Shown here piece after piece: positions 44,162-53,107 of a stretch of DNA of 64,000 bases. How positions within the stretch are numbered: the first letter of the stretch is position 1; the number at the start of each line of letters is the position of its first letter. Under the pieces are notes generated by a model, which saw only the letters and a program-made list of their open reading frames with translations, was not told where the DNA came from and searched no databases. The stretch covers positions 310,001 to 374,000 of the forward strand of contig NZ_ML769312.1 of assembly GCF_009720365.1 (NCBI RefSeq), written 5' to 3'. Position numbers and translations under genes: made by a program. This stretch comes from Catellatospora paridis (GTDB lineage: Bacteria; Actinomycetota; Actinomycetes; Mycobacteriales; Micromonosporaceae).

Positions 44162-44288
44162 GCGAAACGTGGCCGGGTGGCCCCGCGCACCCGGCCACGC
44201 GCCGCTCGACGCCCTCGCGCGCGTGTTGTGGCACGGATCGCCTCAGCACGGGCCGGTGCGGTGCGAGCGGGTTCGATACCGTAATCGC

Positions 44289-45236
44289 ATGAGTGACGAC
44301 AGTGCGCCTGCCCGCCGGTCCCTGCGGGCGATGTTGGCGCAGGCCGAGGCGGGTGTGCTGCTGCTGGGCATCACGCCGCCGCGGCGCAGCGTCACAGCCG
44401 AGCAGGCCGCCCAGATCGCCGAGGTCACCCTCGCCCGGCTCGCCACGGTGGACCTCGACGGGCTGATCCTCTACGACATCGACGACGAGAGCGACCGCAA
44501 CCCGCAGGAGCGCCCGTTCCCGTACCTGCCGACGATGGACCCGGTCGCGTTCCACCGCGACCACCTGGGCTCGTGGGAACTGCCGTCGGTCATCTACCGG
44601 TGCGTCGGCAAGTACACCGAGCCGGAGCTGGCGGACTGGCTCGGCGACGTGGACACCGACCGGGTGCTGGGCGTGTTCGTCGGCGCGTCGTCACGGGACA
44701 AGGGCGTGCGCACGGGGCTGACGCAGGCGTACGCGCTGCGTGACCGGGTGCGCGCCGACCTGCCGCTGGGCGCGGTCGCCATCACCGAGCGCTACACCCG
44801 CACCGGCGACGAGCACCTGCGCATGCTGACCAAGCAGGACCGCGGCGCGTCGTTCTTCATCACGCAGGTGGTGTACGACGTCGACGCGACCAAGAGCCTG
44901 CTGTCGGACTACTACTACACCTGCGCGCAGAAGGGCGTCGCGCCCCGCCCGGTGATCTTCACGTTGTCGGTGTGCGGTTCGCTGAAGACGCTGTCGTTTC
45001 TGCACTGGCTGGGCGTGAACGTGCCGCGCTGGCTGGAGAACGCGCTGCGCTACTCCGAGGACCCGCTGACCGAGTCGTACCAGCAGTGTCTGGCGACCGC
45101 CCGCGAGCTGGCCGCGTTCTGCCGGCGGCTGGGCGTGCCGTTCGGGTTCAACGTCGAGAGCGTGTCCATCCGCAAGGTGGAGATCGAGGCGTCGGTCGAG
45201 CTCGCCCGCGAGGTCCGCGCGCTGCTGAACGCCTGA
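44289..45236 (+). CDS. Methylenetetrahydrofolate reductase-like protein
   Basis: TIM-barrel flavoprotein-like enzyme of 315 residues. VTLARLATVDLDGLILYDIDDE, SVIYRCVGKYTEPELADWL and GASFFITQVVYDVD follow the MTHFR pattern, the last being the flavin-barrel strand of the family. A metF-type reaction (5,10-methylene- to 5-methyl-tetrahydrofolate) is plausible, but the protein is divergent and a different C1 substrate is possible. TACCGT ends 6 nt before the ATG, so the mRNA is leaderless. Confidence 0.78.
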   Translation: MSDDSAPARRSLRAMLAQAEAGVLLLGITPPRRSVTAEQAAQIAEVTLARLATVDLDGLILYDIDDESDRNPQERPFPYLPTMDPVAFHRDHLGSWELPSVIYRCVGKYTEPELADWLGDVDTDRVLGVFVGASSRDKGVRTGLTQAYALRDRVRADLPLGAVAITERYTRTGDEHLRMLTKQDRGASFFITQVVYDVDATKSLLSDYYYTCAQKGVAPRPVIFTLSVCGSLKTLSFLHWLGVNVPRWLENALRYSEDPLTESYQQCLATARELAAFCRRLGVPFGFNVESVSIRKVEIEASVELAREVRALLNA

Positions 45237-45296
45237 ACCCCAGCCGGGCAGCCGCATGCACGCTGCGGGGCGGCTTCGGCCCGTTCGGTGATGGAC

Positions 45297-46628
45297 CTAC
45301 CAGTAGGTGTCCGGTTCGGCGGGAGTCAGCCGATGCAGCAGCGGCTTCGCCGCTTCGATGATCAGCTCACGGTTGTAGGTGAGGACGAAGTCGAACTCCC
45401 GATCGTCGTGCTCACCAGGGCCGCCGCGGTCGTAGGCGAACAGGCCGCCCGCGAAGTGGTTGCCGAGGACGACGACGGTCCACTCGTTGATCAGCGGATC
45501 GGTGGGCTGCAGCGGCCCGCCGCGGATCCCGTCGGCGGGCAGCGCAGGCACGCCTTGTGCGTATACCGCCGTGAATACGCACCTCGTGGCAAGGTGGGTG
45601 TACCGCCGCCGGGCGTGCTCGTCGAAGTTGCGGACGTGCTGGAAGGTGGCCATCAGCACCGCGGTCTCGGCCACCTGCAGGCACTTGTTCTCCAGGTGCC
45701 TGCTCAGGCACTTGAGCATCTGCTTGGTGGTGCGGATGACGGGCCGATGTTTGCGGGCGACCTCGAACGGGGTGCTCCCGGTGACGGAGGGCGCGTCCAC
45801 GTGCGCCAGCACCAGGTCGACCGGCGCGAACGTGCCTGGGAGGGCACCGGGGTGGCCGAACAGCCAGCCCTGGCCCAGGGTTGCCCCCATGGATCTCGCG
45901 ACGGCGAGGTGATGCGGTGTCTCGATGCCCTCGGCGAGCACGGCCGCGCCGGTGCGTTCGGCCTCGGCCAGCACCGCGTTGACGACGGCCGATACCGACG
46001 GGGTGACGCGGCCCTGCACGATGCTGCGATCCAGCTTGATCACGTCAGGGCTCAGCAGCGGCATCAAGGCGAGGCTCGTGGGGTCGGCGCCGACGTCGTC
46101 CAGGGCGATGCGTATCGAGCGCTCGCGCAGTGCGAGGACCGCCGCCAGCAGCGCGGCCGGGTCGGCGGCCAGGGACCGTTCGGTCAGCTCCACCACGACC
46201 TGGAGCTGAGCCAGTGCGGCTTCGTGCACGGCGAGCACGTCCGGTGGTGGCGGGGTGCGTAGCGTGGCCGGCTCGACGTTGAGGAACAGCGGCACCCGGC
46301 GCGGCATTCCGGCGGCCAGGGCACCACGGAAGGATGCCGACCCGCAGGCCCAGTCGAGTTCGGCGAGGCGATCGACCTGCGCGGCGTGCCGGAACAGCAC
46401 CTCCGGCGTCGCGAACGCGCTGCCGTCGGGCCCACGGGCCAGTGCTTCGTACCCGGCGGTCTGGCCGCTGCCCAGCGCGACGATGGGCTGATAGACCGCA
46501 TGGATCTGCCCGCGGTCGAGCACTGCGTCGAAAGCCGCGTCCGCGCTCGCGTCGGCCGCACCGCCTACCGCCATCACCGACCCCCTGACCGCATCCGCCA
46601 GCTGGGTGGCGACAGTCTGGATCTTCAT
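45297..46628 (-). CDS. EAL domain c-di-GMP phosphodiesterase with DICT sensory domain
   Basis: Signalling enzyme of 443 residues. The EAL domain (about residues 35-270) keeps the metal and catalytic residues: YEALARG, LFLNVEP, VVELTE, IALDDVG, IKLDRS, AEGIET and LGQGWLFG, so it should hydrolyse c-di-GMP. A DICT domain follows (about 290-430, RKHRPVIRTTKQMLKCLSRHLE...), a sensor found with EAL/GGDEF proteins and thought to respond to light or redox cues. TAGGCT just before the ATG suggests leaderless expression; an ATG at 46646 is an alternative. Confidence 0.92.
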   Translation of the reverse strand: MKIQTVATQLADAVRGSVMAVGGAADASADAAFDAVLDRGQIHAVYQPIVALGSGQTAGYEALARGPDGSAFATPEVLFRHAAQVDRLAELDWACGSASFRGALAAGMPRRVPLFLNVEPATLRTPPPPDVLAVHEAALAQLQVVVELTERSLAADPAALLAAVLALRERSIRIALDDVGADPTSLALMPLLSPDVIKLDRSIVQGRVTPSVSAVVNAVLAEAERTGAAVLAEGIETPHHLAVARSMGATLGQGWLFGHPGALPGTFAPVDLVLAHVDAPSVTGSTPFEVARKHRPVIRTTKQMLKCLSRHLENKCLQVAETAVLMATFQHVRNFDEHARRRYTHLATRCVFTAVYAQGVPALPADGIRGGPLQPTDPLINEWTVVVLGNHFAGGLFAYDRGGPGEHDDREFDFVLTYNRELIIEAAKPLLHRLTPAEPDTYW

Positions 46629-46726
46629 CTGCCAGCCTATCGGCAAGCGGTCCTGACCTGCGGGTTATGGGCATCTGCGGCTCGCCCGCCCGCCGCGGCG
46701 GCCGGGTCGCCCTCGGGCAGAGGCCG

Positions 46727-47692
46727 TCACACGCCCGGGGCCGTGTGGAAGACGACCGACCACGGCGCCGGCGCCCCTGCCGCTCGCTCCGTCGCGGGCA
46801 GTGCCCCGGTCCGGGCCAGGACCTCGCCGGCGACGGTGGCGAAGCGCTGTGCCGCCGGGTGCGGTGACCGGCGCGGCCACACCGCGGTGACCTGCTGCCA
46901 CAGCGGGTCGCCGGTCAGCGGCCGCCAGGTGACCCGAGGCTCGCGGCGGGTCGCGGACTCCCGCTCCAGCGCCACGCCCTGCCCGGCGAGCACCAGCCCG
47001 CACAGGAACTCGGGGTTGCGGGCGTGCCGGACCCGGCTCGGCGTGAAGCCCTGCTCGCGGCATACCGCGAGCAGGTGATCGTGCCAGGCGGGGGCGGTGG
47101 CACGGGGGAAGACGACCAGGCCGTGCCCGGCGAGATCGGCCAGGGCGACCTCGTTCGACCGGGCCAGCGGGCTGGTGCGGGACAGGACCACGCCCAGGCG
47201 GGTCCGGATGACCGGGCCGGCGTGCAGGTCCACGTCGTCGATCGGCTGGTGCACCAGGCCCACGTCGAGCCGCGCGGCGGCGAGCAGTTCCAGCTGCTCG
47301 GCGGTCGTCAGCTCCTGCAGGTCGACGTCGAGTCCGGGGGCCTGCTCGGCGAGCCGGCGCAGCAGCTCGCCCAGGGCCGCGGCCGGTGTCTCCGGCGGCA
47401 CCCCGGCGCGCAGGGTGCCGAGCGTGCCGTCGCGGATGGTGCTCATGAGGGTCCGCATCCGCTGCTCCGCGGCGAGGAACTCGCGTGCCTCGTCGCGCAG
47501 CGCGTGCCCCGCGGCGGTCAGGGCGGTCTCGCGGGGCAGCCGGTCGAACAGGGTCACCCCGAGCTCGTCCTCCAGCCGCCGCATCGCCTGGCTGAGCGGC
47601 GGCTGGGCCATGCCCAGGATCGCCGCGGCACGGCTGAAGTGCAGTTCCTCCGCGACGACCAGGAAGTAGCGCAGGTGCTTGGAGAGATCCAC
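46727..47692 (-). CDS. LysR-family transcriptional regulator
   Basis: Regulator of 321 residues. The winged helix (residues 3-62) reads LSKHLRYFLVVAEELHFSRAAAILGMAQPPLSQAMRRLEDELGVTLFDR, and a substrate-binding co-inducer domain follows (about 90-300). The GTG start is 6 nt after the -10 box TATGGT. The divergent serine hydrolase gene uses an overlapping -10 box, so LysR binding would control both genes. This is the ampR-ampC-type arrangement. Inducer unknown. Confidence 0.93.
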   Translation of the reverse strand: MDLSKHLRYFLVVAEELHFSRAAAILGMAQPPLSQAMRRLEDELGVTLFDRLPRETALTAAGHALRDEAREFLAAEQRMRTLMSTIRDGTLGTLRAGVPPETPAAALGELLRRLAEQAPGLDVDLQELTTAEQLELLAAARLDVGLVHQPIDDVDLHAGPVIRTRLGVVLSRTSPLARSNEVALADLAGHGLVVFPRATAPAWHDHLLAVCREQGFTPSRVRHARNPEFLCGLVLAGQGVALERESATRREPRVTWRPLTGDPLWQQVTAVWPRRSPHPAAQRFATVAGEVLARTGALPATERAAGAPAPWSVVFHTAPGV

Positions 47693-47698
47693 CGTCCG

Positions 47699-47708
47699 AC
47701 CATAGGCT
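47699..47708. promoter_or_regulatory. Overlapping divergent -10 boxes of LysR and serine hydrolase genes
   Basis: Minus-strand TATGGT (47704-47699) and plus-strand TAGGCT (47703-47708) share two base pairs. Each ends 6 nt from its start codon, with only 22 bp between the two start codons. Both genes would be leaderless and could not be transcribed simultaneously from the same DNA. Confidence 0.75.
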
Positions 47709-47714
47709 GACCGG

Positions 47715-48596
47715 ATGTTGATCACGAACCGGATCGCGGACCTGTTCGCCGGCGCGGACATGCAGGGGTGGCTGCACGCCCGCGACCTCGACACCGGCCG
47801 GGAGGTCGCGGTCGGCGCGGACGACCAGGTCGTCATCGGGTCCATCTTCAAGATCCTGCTGGTACTGGAGTTCGCCCGGCAGACCGCCGCGGGCTCCCTC
47901 GATCCGGCCGACCGGATGCTGGTGCGCGCCGCCGACCGGCTCGGCGGCTGGGGCACGGCCGGCTGCGCCGACGACGTCGAGCTGTCGCTGCGCGACCTGG
48001 CCTACTTCACCATGTCCGTCAGCGACAACACCGCCGCCGACCTGCTGCTGCGTCGCGTCGGCCCGGACCTGCTGCCACTGCTCGCACAGGAGCTGGGCCT
48101 AGCCCGCACGCGCCTGGTCGGCGGGCCGCGCGAGATCCTCGAAACCATGATCACCGACGTCGGGGCACGGGACGACGCGGAGTTCGCGCGGATCTTCCCG
48201 ACCCTGCCCGACGCGCAGGTCCGGGCACTGCGGGTGTTCGACCCCGGGCACACGAACTCCAGCACGCCGGAGGAGATCACCCGGCTGCTCGGGCTCATCT
48301 GGCGGGACGAGGCCGGCCCGGCGCAGGCCTGCGCGACCGTTCGCGAGCTGATGTTCCGGCAGCTGTTCTGGACCCGGCTCGCCGCTGGGTTCCCGCCGGG
48401 CGTGCGGGTGGCGGGCAAGACCGGCACGCTTCCGGGCCTGCACATGGAGGCCGGAGTCGTGGAGTACCCCGACGGCGGCCGCTACGCGGTGGCCGTGTTC
48501 GCCAAGACCGAACGGCTGTCCATGCCGCGGCTGGAGCTCGACCTGGTGCTCGGACGGGCGGCGAAGCTGGCCGTGGACGACCTTCGTGGCGAGTGA
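47715..48596 (+). CDS. Class A beta-lactamase-like serine hydrolase, no signal peptide
   Basis: Serine hydrolase of 293 residues with the penicillin-binding/beta-lactamase fold. The SxxK motif is SIFK (Ser43-Lys46), SDN is in FTMSVSDNTAADLLL (about residue 107) and KTG is in VAGKTGTLP (about 234). A Glu in PREILETMI could serve as the omega-loop Glu166. There is no signal peptide, unusual for a beta-lactamase, so a cytoplasmic esterase or amidase role is also possible. Divergent LysR control mirrors AmpR/AmpC-like systems. Confidence 0.85.
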   Translation: MLITNRIADLFAGADMQGWLHARDLDTGREVAVGADDQVVIGSIFKILLVLEFARQTAAGSLDPADRMLVRAADRLGGWGTAGCADDVELSLRDLAYFTMSVSDNTAADLLLRRVGPDLLPLLAQELGLARTRLVGGPREILETMITDVGARDDAEFARIFPTLPDAQVRALRVFDPGHTNSSTPEEITRLLGLIWRDEAGPAQACATVRELMFRQLFWTRLAAGFPPGVRVAGKTGTLPGLHMEAGVVEYPDGGRYAVAVFAKTERLSMPRLELDLVLGRAAKLAVDDLRGE

Positions 48597-48698
48597 CATG
48601 GGCCACTTGTCGGGCTCGCCGGGCATCGGCTGAACTGCGCTGATATCCGGATCGATATGGCGGGTGCCGTCTTTCGATCTTGGACGGTGCCGCGGGAT

Positions 48699-48750
48699 GG
48701 GTGTTTCGCTGCGGTGGTCATCTTGATCCACCGCACGAGGGGAAACACCC
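48699..48750 (+). promoter_or_regulatory. Two-part hairpin abutting the MBL start codon
   Basis: GGGTGTTTC (48699-48707) pairs with GAAACACCC (48742-48750), and inside it GCGGTGG (48711-48717) pairs with CCACCGC (48728-48734). The GAGGGG ribosome binding site (48737-48742) is trapped in the structure and the start codon follows directly. This could regulate translation. Confidence 0.55.
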
Positions 48751-49731
48751 ATGTCCGAGCATTCGGTCGACCGCCGCCGCTTCCTGCGTACGGCCGCCGC
48801 GGGCACCGCGATCGCCGCCATCCCGGTCGCCGCCGCCCCGGCCCTCGCCGCCCCGGCCGCCGCCGCGCCCAGTCCCCGGACCGGCACGGCCAAGCGGCAG
48901 GCGGCGACGCTGCGCTGGTTGGGCACCTCCGGGTGGCGCATCGACGTCGGCGCGCGCACCCTGCTCATCGACCCGTACCTGACCCGGTTCCCGACCGGCC
49001 TGTTCACCGGCGCGTTCGACCCCGCCACCGCGCTCACCGTCGACGCGGCCACGGTCGCCGCGCACGTCGGCAAGCCGGAGAACGTGTTCGTCACGCACAC
49101 CCACTGGGACCACTTCAACGACGTGCCGCACGTCGCGACGAGCACCGGCGCACGGGTCTTCGGCACGCTCACCGCGTACCACCTCGGGCTCGCGTCGGGT
49201 GTGGCCGCCGGGCAGCTCAGCCCGGTCAAGGGCGGCGAGGTGCTGGAGTTCGGCGACTACTCCGTGGAGGTGGTGTCCGCGCTGCACAGCCGCAACGCGG
49301 CGTACTCGATGGCCTTCCCCGGGGTGCGCACCAGCCCGGGCGTCCCGGCCCCGCGGACCATCGCCGACCTGCCCGAAGGCGACACGCTGTCCTACCAGGT
49401 CACCGTCAAGGACGGACCGTCGGTCTTCTTCATGGGCGCCAGCGACTTCGTCGAGCGCAACCTGCGAGGGCTGAACCCGGACGTCGCGATGCTGGCCCTG
49501 CCGTCGACCGGCAACACCCACGACTACGTGCCCCGGCTGATCGAGGCCCTGGACCGCCCGGCGGTCGTGGTGCCGGTGCACTGGGACAACTTCGAGACGC
49601 CGCTGCAGAACCCGCCCACGGTCGCGCCCGCCGACGCCGAGCGGCTGGCCGCGTTCGAGGCGGCGATCCGGCAGGCCGCACCGCGCACCACCATCCTGCG
49701 GCCGCAGTACGCGACGCCGTACACCTTCTGA
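48751..49731 (+). CDS. Secreted MBL-fold metallo-hydrolase (Tat substrate)
   Basis: Metallo-beta-lactamase-fold hydrolase of 326 residues. The N-terminus DRRRFLRTAAAGTAIAAIP is a twin-arginine signal followed by an Ala-rich region, so it is exported folded. The zinc motif is THTHWDHFND (about residues 115-124), with later ligands in VSALHSRN, MGASDF and VPVHWDN. It belongs to the UlaG/YtnP-like branch that cleaves phosphodiester or lactone-like bonds; the substrate is unknown. Confidence 0.92.
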   Translation: MSEHSVDRRRFLRTAAAGTAIAAIPVAAAPALAAPAAAAPSPRTGTAKRQAATLRWLGTSGWRIDVGARTLLIDPYLTRFPTGLFTGAFDPATALTVDAATVAAHVGKPENVFVTHTHWDHFNDVPHVATSTGARVFGTLTAYHLGLASGVAAGQLSPVKGGEVLEFGDYSVEVVSALHSRNAAYSMAFPGVRTSPGVPAPRTIADLPEGDTLSYQVTVKDGPSVFFMGASDFVERNLRGLNPDVAMLALPSTGNTHDYVPRLIEALDRPAVVVPVHWDNFETPLQNPPTVAPADAERLAAFEAAIRQAAPRTTILRPQYATPYTF

Positions 49732-49736
49732 TCGAC

Positions 49737-49775
49737 GCGGCCTCGACCAGGCCCGGCTTGCCTGGTCGAGGCCGC
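49737..49775. terminator. Bidirectional terminator hairpin
   Basis: A perfect 16-bp stem (GCGGCCTCGACCAGGC and its complement) with a 7-nt loop between the convergent MBL hydrolase and oxidoreductase genes. Confidence 0.85.
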
Positions 49776-49794
49776 CCCGCGCGTCGGCCGACGC

Positions 49795-50724
49795 TCACGG
49801 AATGAGGAGGACCTTGCCCCGGAGCAGGCCGGCCTCGCTGAGGCGGTGGACTTCAGCAAGATCGGCCAGGGGCCGGGTCTGGCTGATGTCGACGGTGACG
49901 ACGCCCGCGTCGACCAGATCCACGAGCGCGGCCAGGTGCGCGACGTCATTGCGGGCGACCAGGTGCAGTGCGGTGATTCCGGCGCCGGCGGGCGGTTCGA
50001 TCGGTGTCGCGATCGACACGATCCGCCCGCCGGGGCGCACCACCGAAGCCAGCGCCGCGGTGTCCGACGAGCGGAGTGGGACCAGATTGAGCAGCGTGTC
50101 CACGTGACCGTCGAGCGCGGCGACCACCGGAACGGCCGTGTAGTCGATCACGTGATCCGCGCCCTGCCCGCGGACCGTGTCGGCGCTGCGGGCACTCGCC
50201 GTCGCGGTCACCTGCGCTCCGGCGTGCTTGGCCAGCTGTGTCACGAAGCCGCCGACACCTCCACCGGCGCCGTTGACGAGCACCCGCTGGCCGCCGGCCA
50301 CCTTCCCCTGCTCGAACACCGCCTGCCACGCCGTGAGGCCGGCCACGGGCAGGGCCGCCGCGTGCGCGAGCGGGATCCGGCTGGGGGCCGGGACCAGCGC
50401 GGCAGCGGGTGCCAGGACGTATTCGGCGGCCGCACCCGCGTCATCCAGCCGCCCGATGACCTGGTCGCCCACCACGATTCCGGGTGTGCCGGGACCGACC
50501 TCGGTAACAGTGCCGGAAACGTCCCAGCCGAGCGTGTAGGGCAGGTCCAAGGGGAGCAAGCCCTGCAGCAGCCCGGCACGCAACGCGGCCTCGGTCGGGT
50601 TGAACGACGTCGCCGCGACGCGGAGGAGCACCTCGCCGACGCCGGGCCGGGGGCGGGCGCTGATCTCGTAGCGGATCACGGACGCTGCGCCGTACTCGTG
50701 GATCCGTGCGGTCATCATGGTCAT
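49795..50724 (-). CDS. Quinone-reductase-type NADP-dependent oxidoreductase (MDR family)
   Basis: Zinc-independent medium-chain reductase of 309 residues. The GroES-like N-terminal half contains LRVAATSFNPTEAALRAG and LGWDVSGTVTEVG. The Rossmann half has VLVNGAGGGVGGFVTQLAKHAGAQVTATA (nucleotide loop AGGGVG), and ADHVIDYT is typical of quinone reductases. It probably reduces quinones or enones with NADPH. The first ATG follows TAGGTT by 6 nt (leaderless). An AraC-family gene is divergent and may control it. Confidence 0.93.
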   Translation of the reverse strand: MTMMTARIHEYGAASVIRYEISARPRPGVGEVLLRVAATSFNPTEAALRAGLLQGLLPLDLPYTLGWDVSGTVTEVGPGTPGIVVGDQVIGRLDDAGAAAEYVLAPAAALVPAPSRIPLAHAAALPVAGLTAWQAVFEQGKVAGGQRVLVNGAGGGVGGFVTQLAKHAGAQVTATASARSADTVRGQGADHVIDYTAVPVVAALDGHVDTLLNLVPLRSSDTAALASVVRPGGRIVSIATPIEPPAGAGITALHLVARNDVAHLAALVDLVDAGVVTVDISQTRPLADLAEVHRLSEAGLLRGKVLLIP

Positions 50725-50814
50725 ACGACGAACCTACGATCGTGTCCTGAGACGATCCATGTGTGAGGCTGCCCGGTTCATAAGCGCACGTCTCGCGACC
50801 CGTACCCTCGGGTG

Positions 50815-51738
50815 GTGGATGTGCTCAGTGACGTGATCACGGTGACGCGGACCGGCCGGGCCCGCTCGGCCCACGTACGCTGGCATGCTCCCTGGGGGCA
50901 GCACTTCGCCTCGGTGCCCGGGTCGGCCGGTTTCCAGGTGATCCTGCAGGGCTCGTGCTGGCTGCTGCCACCGGACGCGCAGCCCGTTCCGCTCGGCGAA
51001 GGCGACGTGGTGTTCCTGCCCCGCGGCACGGGGCACACCCTGGCCGACAGTCCGGAAACCCCCGTCGTGGCGCCCGGCTGCGTTCCCGGCGACCCGCTGT
51101 CGGTGTCGGACTCCGTCGACCGCAGTGGGCAGGGCGGTCCCGAAACCGTGGTGCTCTGCGGGGCGTACCAACTCGACGTCTCCCGAGCTCACCCGCTCCT
51201 GCTGACCCTGCCCTCGGTGATGCACCTACCGGCGCGGTCCCGCCGCAACCCGGAGCTCACCTCGGCCGTGCGGCTGCTCGCCGCCGAGGTGCGGCATCCT
51301 CGCCTGGGCGCGGACGCGGCCAGGCGGGCGCTGCTGGACACGCTGCTGCTGTACATCCTGCGGGTGTGGTTCGACGAACAGCCCGTACGGGGCGGCACCG
51401 CAGGCTGGGCGGCGGCGCTCAACGACCCGCCGGTCGCCGCGGCGCTGCACGCCATCCACGGGGATCCGGCAGCTGGCTGGACGGTGGCGAAACTCGCCGC
51501 CCAGGCGGGACTGTCCCGGGCGGCGTTCGCCAGGCGCTTCGCCACGCTGGTCGGTCAACCACCCCTGGCCTACCTGACCTGGTGGCGGATGACCACGGCG
51601 GAGCGCCTGCTGCGGACCTCCGACGCACCGTTGAGATCCATCGCCGAACAGGTGGGCTACGGTTCCGAGTTCGCCTTCGCCACCGCCTTCAAACGCAGCC
51701 ATGCCACGTCCCCCGGCAGGTACCGCCGCGAATCGTGA
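50815..51738 (+). CDS. AraC-family transcriptional regulator with cupin sensor domain
   Basis: Regulator of 307 residues. The N-terminal cupin-like domain (about residues 15-140: QVILQGSCWLLPPDAQPVPLGEGDVVFLPRGTGHTL) would bind a small ligand. The C-terminal double helix-turn-helix (about 205-305) reads WTVAKLAAQAGLSRAAFARRFATLVGQPPLAYLTWWRMTTAERLL with the hallmark SIAEQVGYGSEFAFATAFKR. Several in-frame GTGs exist; 50815 lies 6 nt after TACCCT (50803-50808). Likely regulates the divergent reductase. Confidence 0.9.
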   Translation: MDVLSDVITVTRTGRARSAHVRWHAPWGQHFASVPGSAGFQVILQGSCWLLPPDAQPVPLGEGDVVFLPRGTGHTLADSPETPVVAPGCVPGDPLSVSDSVDRSGQGGPETVVLCGAYQLDVSRAHPLLLTLPSVMHLPARSRRNPELTSAVRLLAAEVRHPRLGADAARRALLDTLLLYILRVWFDEQPVRGGTAGWAAALNDPPVAAALHAIHGDPAAGWTVAKLAAQAGLSRAAFARRFATLVGQPPLAYLTWWRMTTAERLLRTSDAPLRSIAEQVGYGSEFAFATAFKRSHATSPGRYRRES

Positions 51739-51790
51739 GCACGGCACCCGCATCGAAGGCCTGGCCATCGACGCCGCGCAAAGTCGATCG

Positions 51791-52732
51791 TCAGGCGCGC
51801 GGCAGGCCGAGTTCCCTGCGCAGCTTCCCCTTGAGCATCTCCAGCTCCGCGTCGGTGGTGTAGACGTGGTTCTGGTCGAGCGTGACCGCGACGAGGTGCC
51901 GGCTGGGGTTGCGGCTGATCTCGTAGTAGTAGATCGCGCCCTGCTCGACGTCGAGCACGAGCCGGACCAGCGGGCCGGTGTGCAGGTGGGCAAGCTGCGG
52001 GTCGAGGGTGTGGCGCAGTCGGCACACCTGCTCGCCCTGGGCGTGGTAGAGCTCGCGACGCTGGTGCGCGCTGAGCTGGCGTACCCGGTACCTGGCCTGC
52101 TCGAAGGTGTCGACGCTGAAGACCCGCTGGGCCGGTGCGGCTGGGTCGGCGTCCGGCGGCTCGTACAACGCGATGTAGTGCAGCCGTTCGACGCTCAAGG
52201 CGTCACGGCAGGCCTCCAGCAAGGCACGGTCGGTGGAGTCGGCCTGGTAGACGCCCGTCACCGGCGAGACGGCGATCTCCTCGACGGGGACCCGGGTCGT
52301 CGTCGGATTCTCGATGACCTCCTGCACGTCCTCGACCCGAAAGTAGAAGCAGCCGATGGCGAAGACGGTCACCCCGAGGAGCAGGGTCGTCATGCCCACC
52401 ACGTCCTGCACGAGCTCCTTGTTCTTGAACAGGTCGAACGCGGCGGTGACCAGGAACCCGTGGATCGCCGTGCCCAGACCTGCCAGGACCAGGAACGTGG
52501 CACGGGCGCGCTGCATGTTGAGCCAGCCGGGCCGGAACAGGTAAAGCCCGCCCGCGGCGATGCCGACCACCACGATGGTCACGCCCGCCCGGCCGAAGTT
52601 GAACGGATCGTCGCCCAGCAGCGCCAGCAGGATCTCGAAGACCAGCGGGAGCGCGATGGAGCTGGCCAGGATTCCGGCCATCCGCTGCGACCAGGCGATC
52701 TTGGGTACGGCCGTGGGGTCTGCTGTGGACAT
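51791..52732 (-). CDS. Membrane protein with soluble C-terminal domain, hypothetical
   Basis: A 313-residue protein with four hydrophobic helices in the first 130 residues (starting ILASSIALPLVFEILLALLG) and a 180-residue cytoplasmic part. The latter contains HTGPLVRLVLDVEQGAIYYYEISRNPSRHLVAVTLDQNHVYTTDAELEMLKGKL. I do not recognise a named family. The start ATG begins just before the first helix; in-frame upstream sequence has no coding character. No clear operon partner. Confidence 0.72.
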   Translation of the reverse strand: MSTADPTAVPKIAWSQRMAGILASSIALPLVFEILLALLGDDPFNFGRAGVTIVVVGIAAGGLYLFRPGWLNMQRARATFLVLAGLGTAIHGFLVTAAFDLFKNKELVQDVVGMTTLLLGVTVFAIGCFYFRVEDVQEVIENPTTTRVPVEEIAVSPVTGVYQADSTDRALLEACRDALSVERLHYIALYEPPDADPAAPAQRVFSVDTFEQARYRVRQLSAHQRRELYHAQGEQVCRLRHTLDPQLAHLHTGPLVRLVLDVEQGAIYYYEISRNPSRHLVAVTLDQNHVYTTDAELEMLKGKLRRELGLPRA

Positions 52733-52909
52733 CGCACACCTGTCTGGGGAGAGGGATGGTGCGCACATCGTATGTGGACGATGGAAGGCGTCGATCATCC
52801 GATCGGGTCGCAGGTGACGGCCCAGGTTTGTGTCGAAGTCCCCGCGGGAATCGACGTCATCAGGCCGTCCTCGTCCGGAGCCGGTCCACGGCACGCGAGG
52901 GGGCACACC

Positions 52910-53098
52910 ATGTACGCGCTCGAACCCGGCACCGTGATGACCCGCCCGGCGCTGGACCAACCGCTCGCCGAGGGCGACCCGAGGGTGGACCAGCCCGTCT
53001 GCGACGGCTGCGGCCGGCCCGCGCCCTGCCCAGCGGCGACCCACGTCTACAGCCGGGAACTCGCCGCCGACTTCGCGCGCGGCTACTCGGGGCTCTGA
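52910..53098 (+). CDS. Small CxxC-containing hypothetical protein
   Basis: A 62-residue protein with the cluster CDGCGRPAPCPAATH (three Cys and a nearby His), a possible single zinc site, and a helical tail RELAADFARGYSGL. GAGGGGG precedes the ATG at good spacing. Family not recognised. It follows the divergent membrane-protein gene and precedes an M1 peptidase gene with its own promoter. Confidence 0.6.
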   Translation: MYALEPGTVMTRPALDQPLAEGDPRVDQPVCDGCGRPAPCPAATHVYSRELAADFARGYSGL

Positions 53099-53107
53099 TG
53101 CCGCGAA

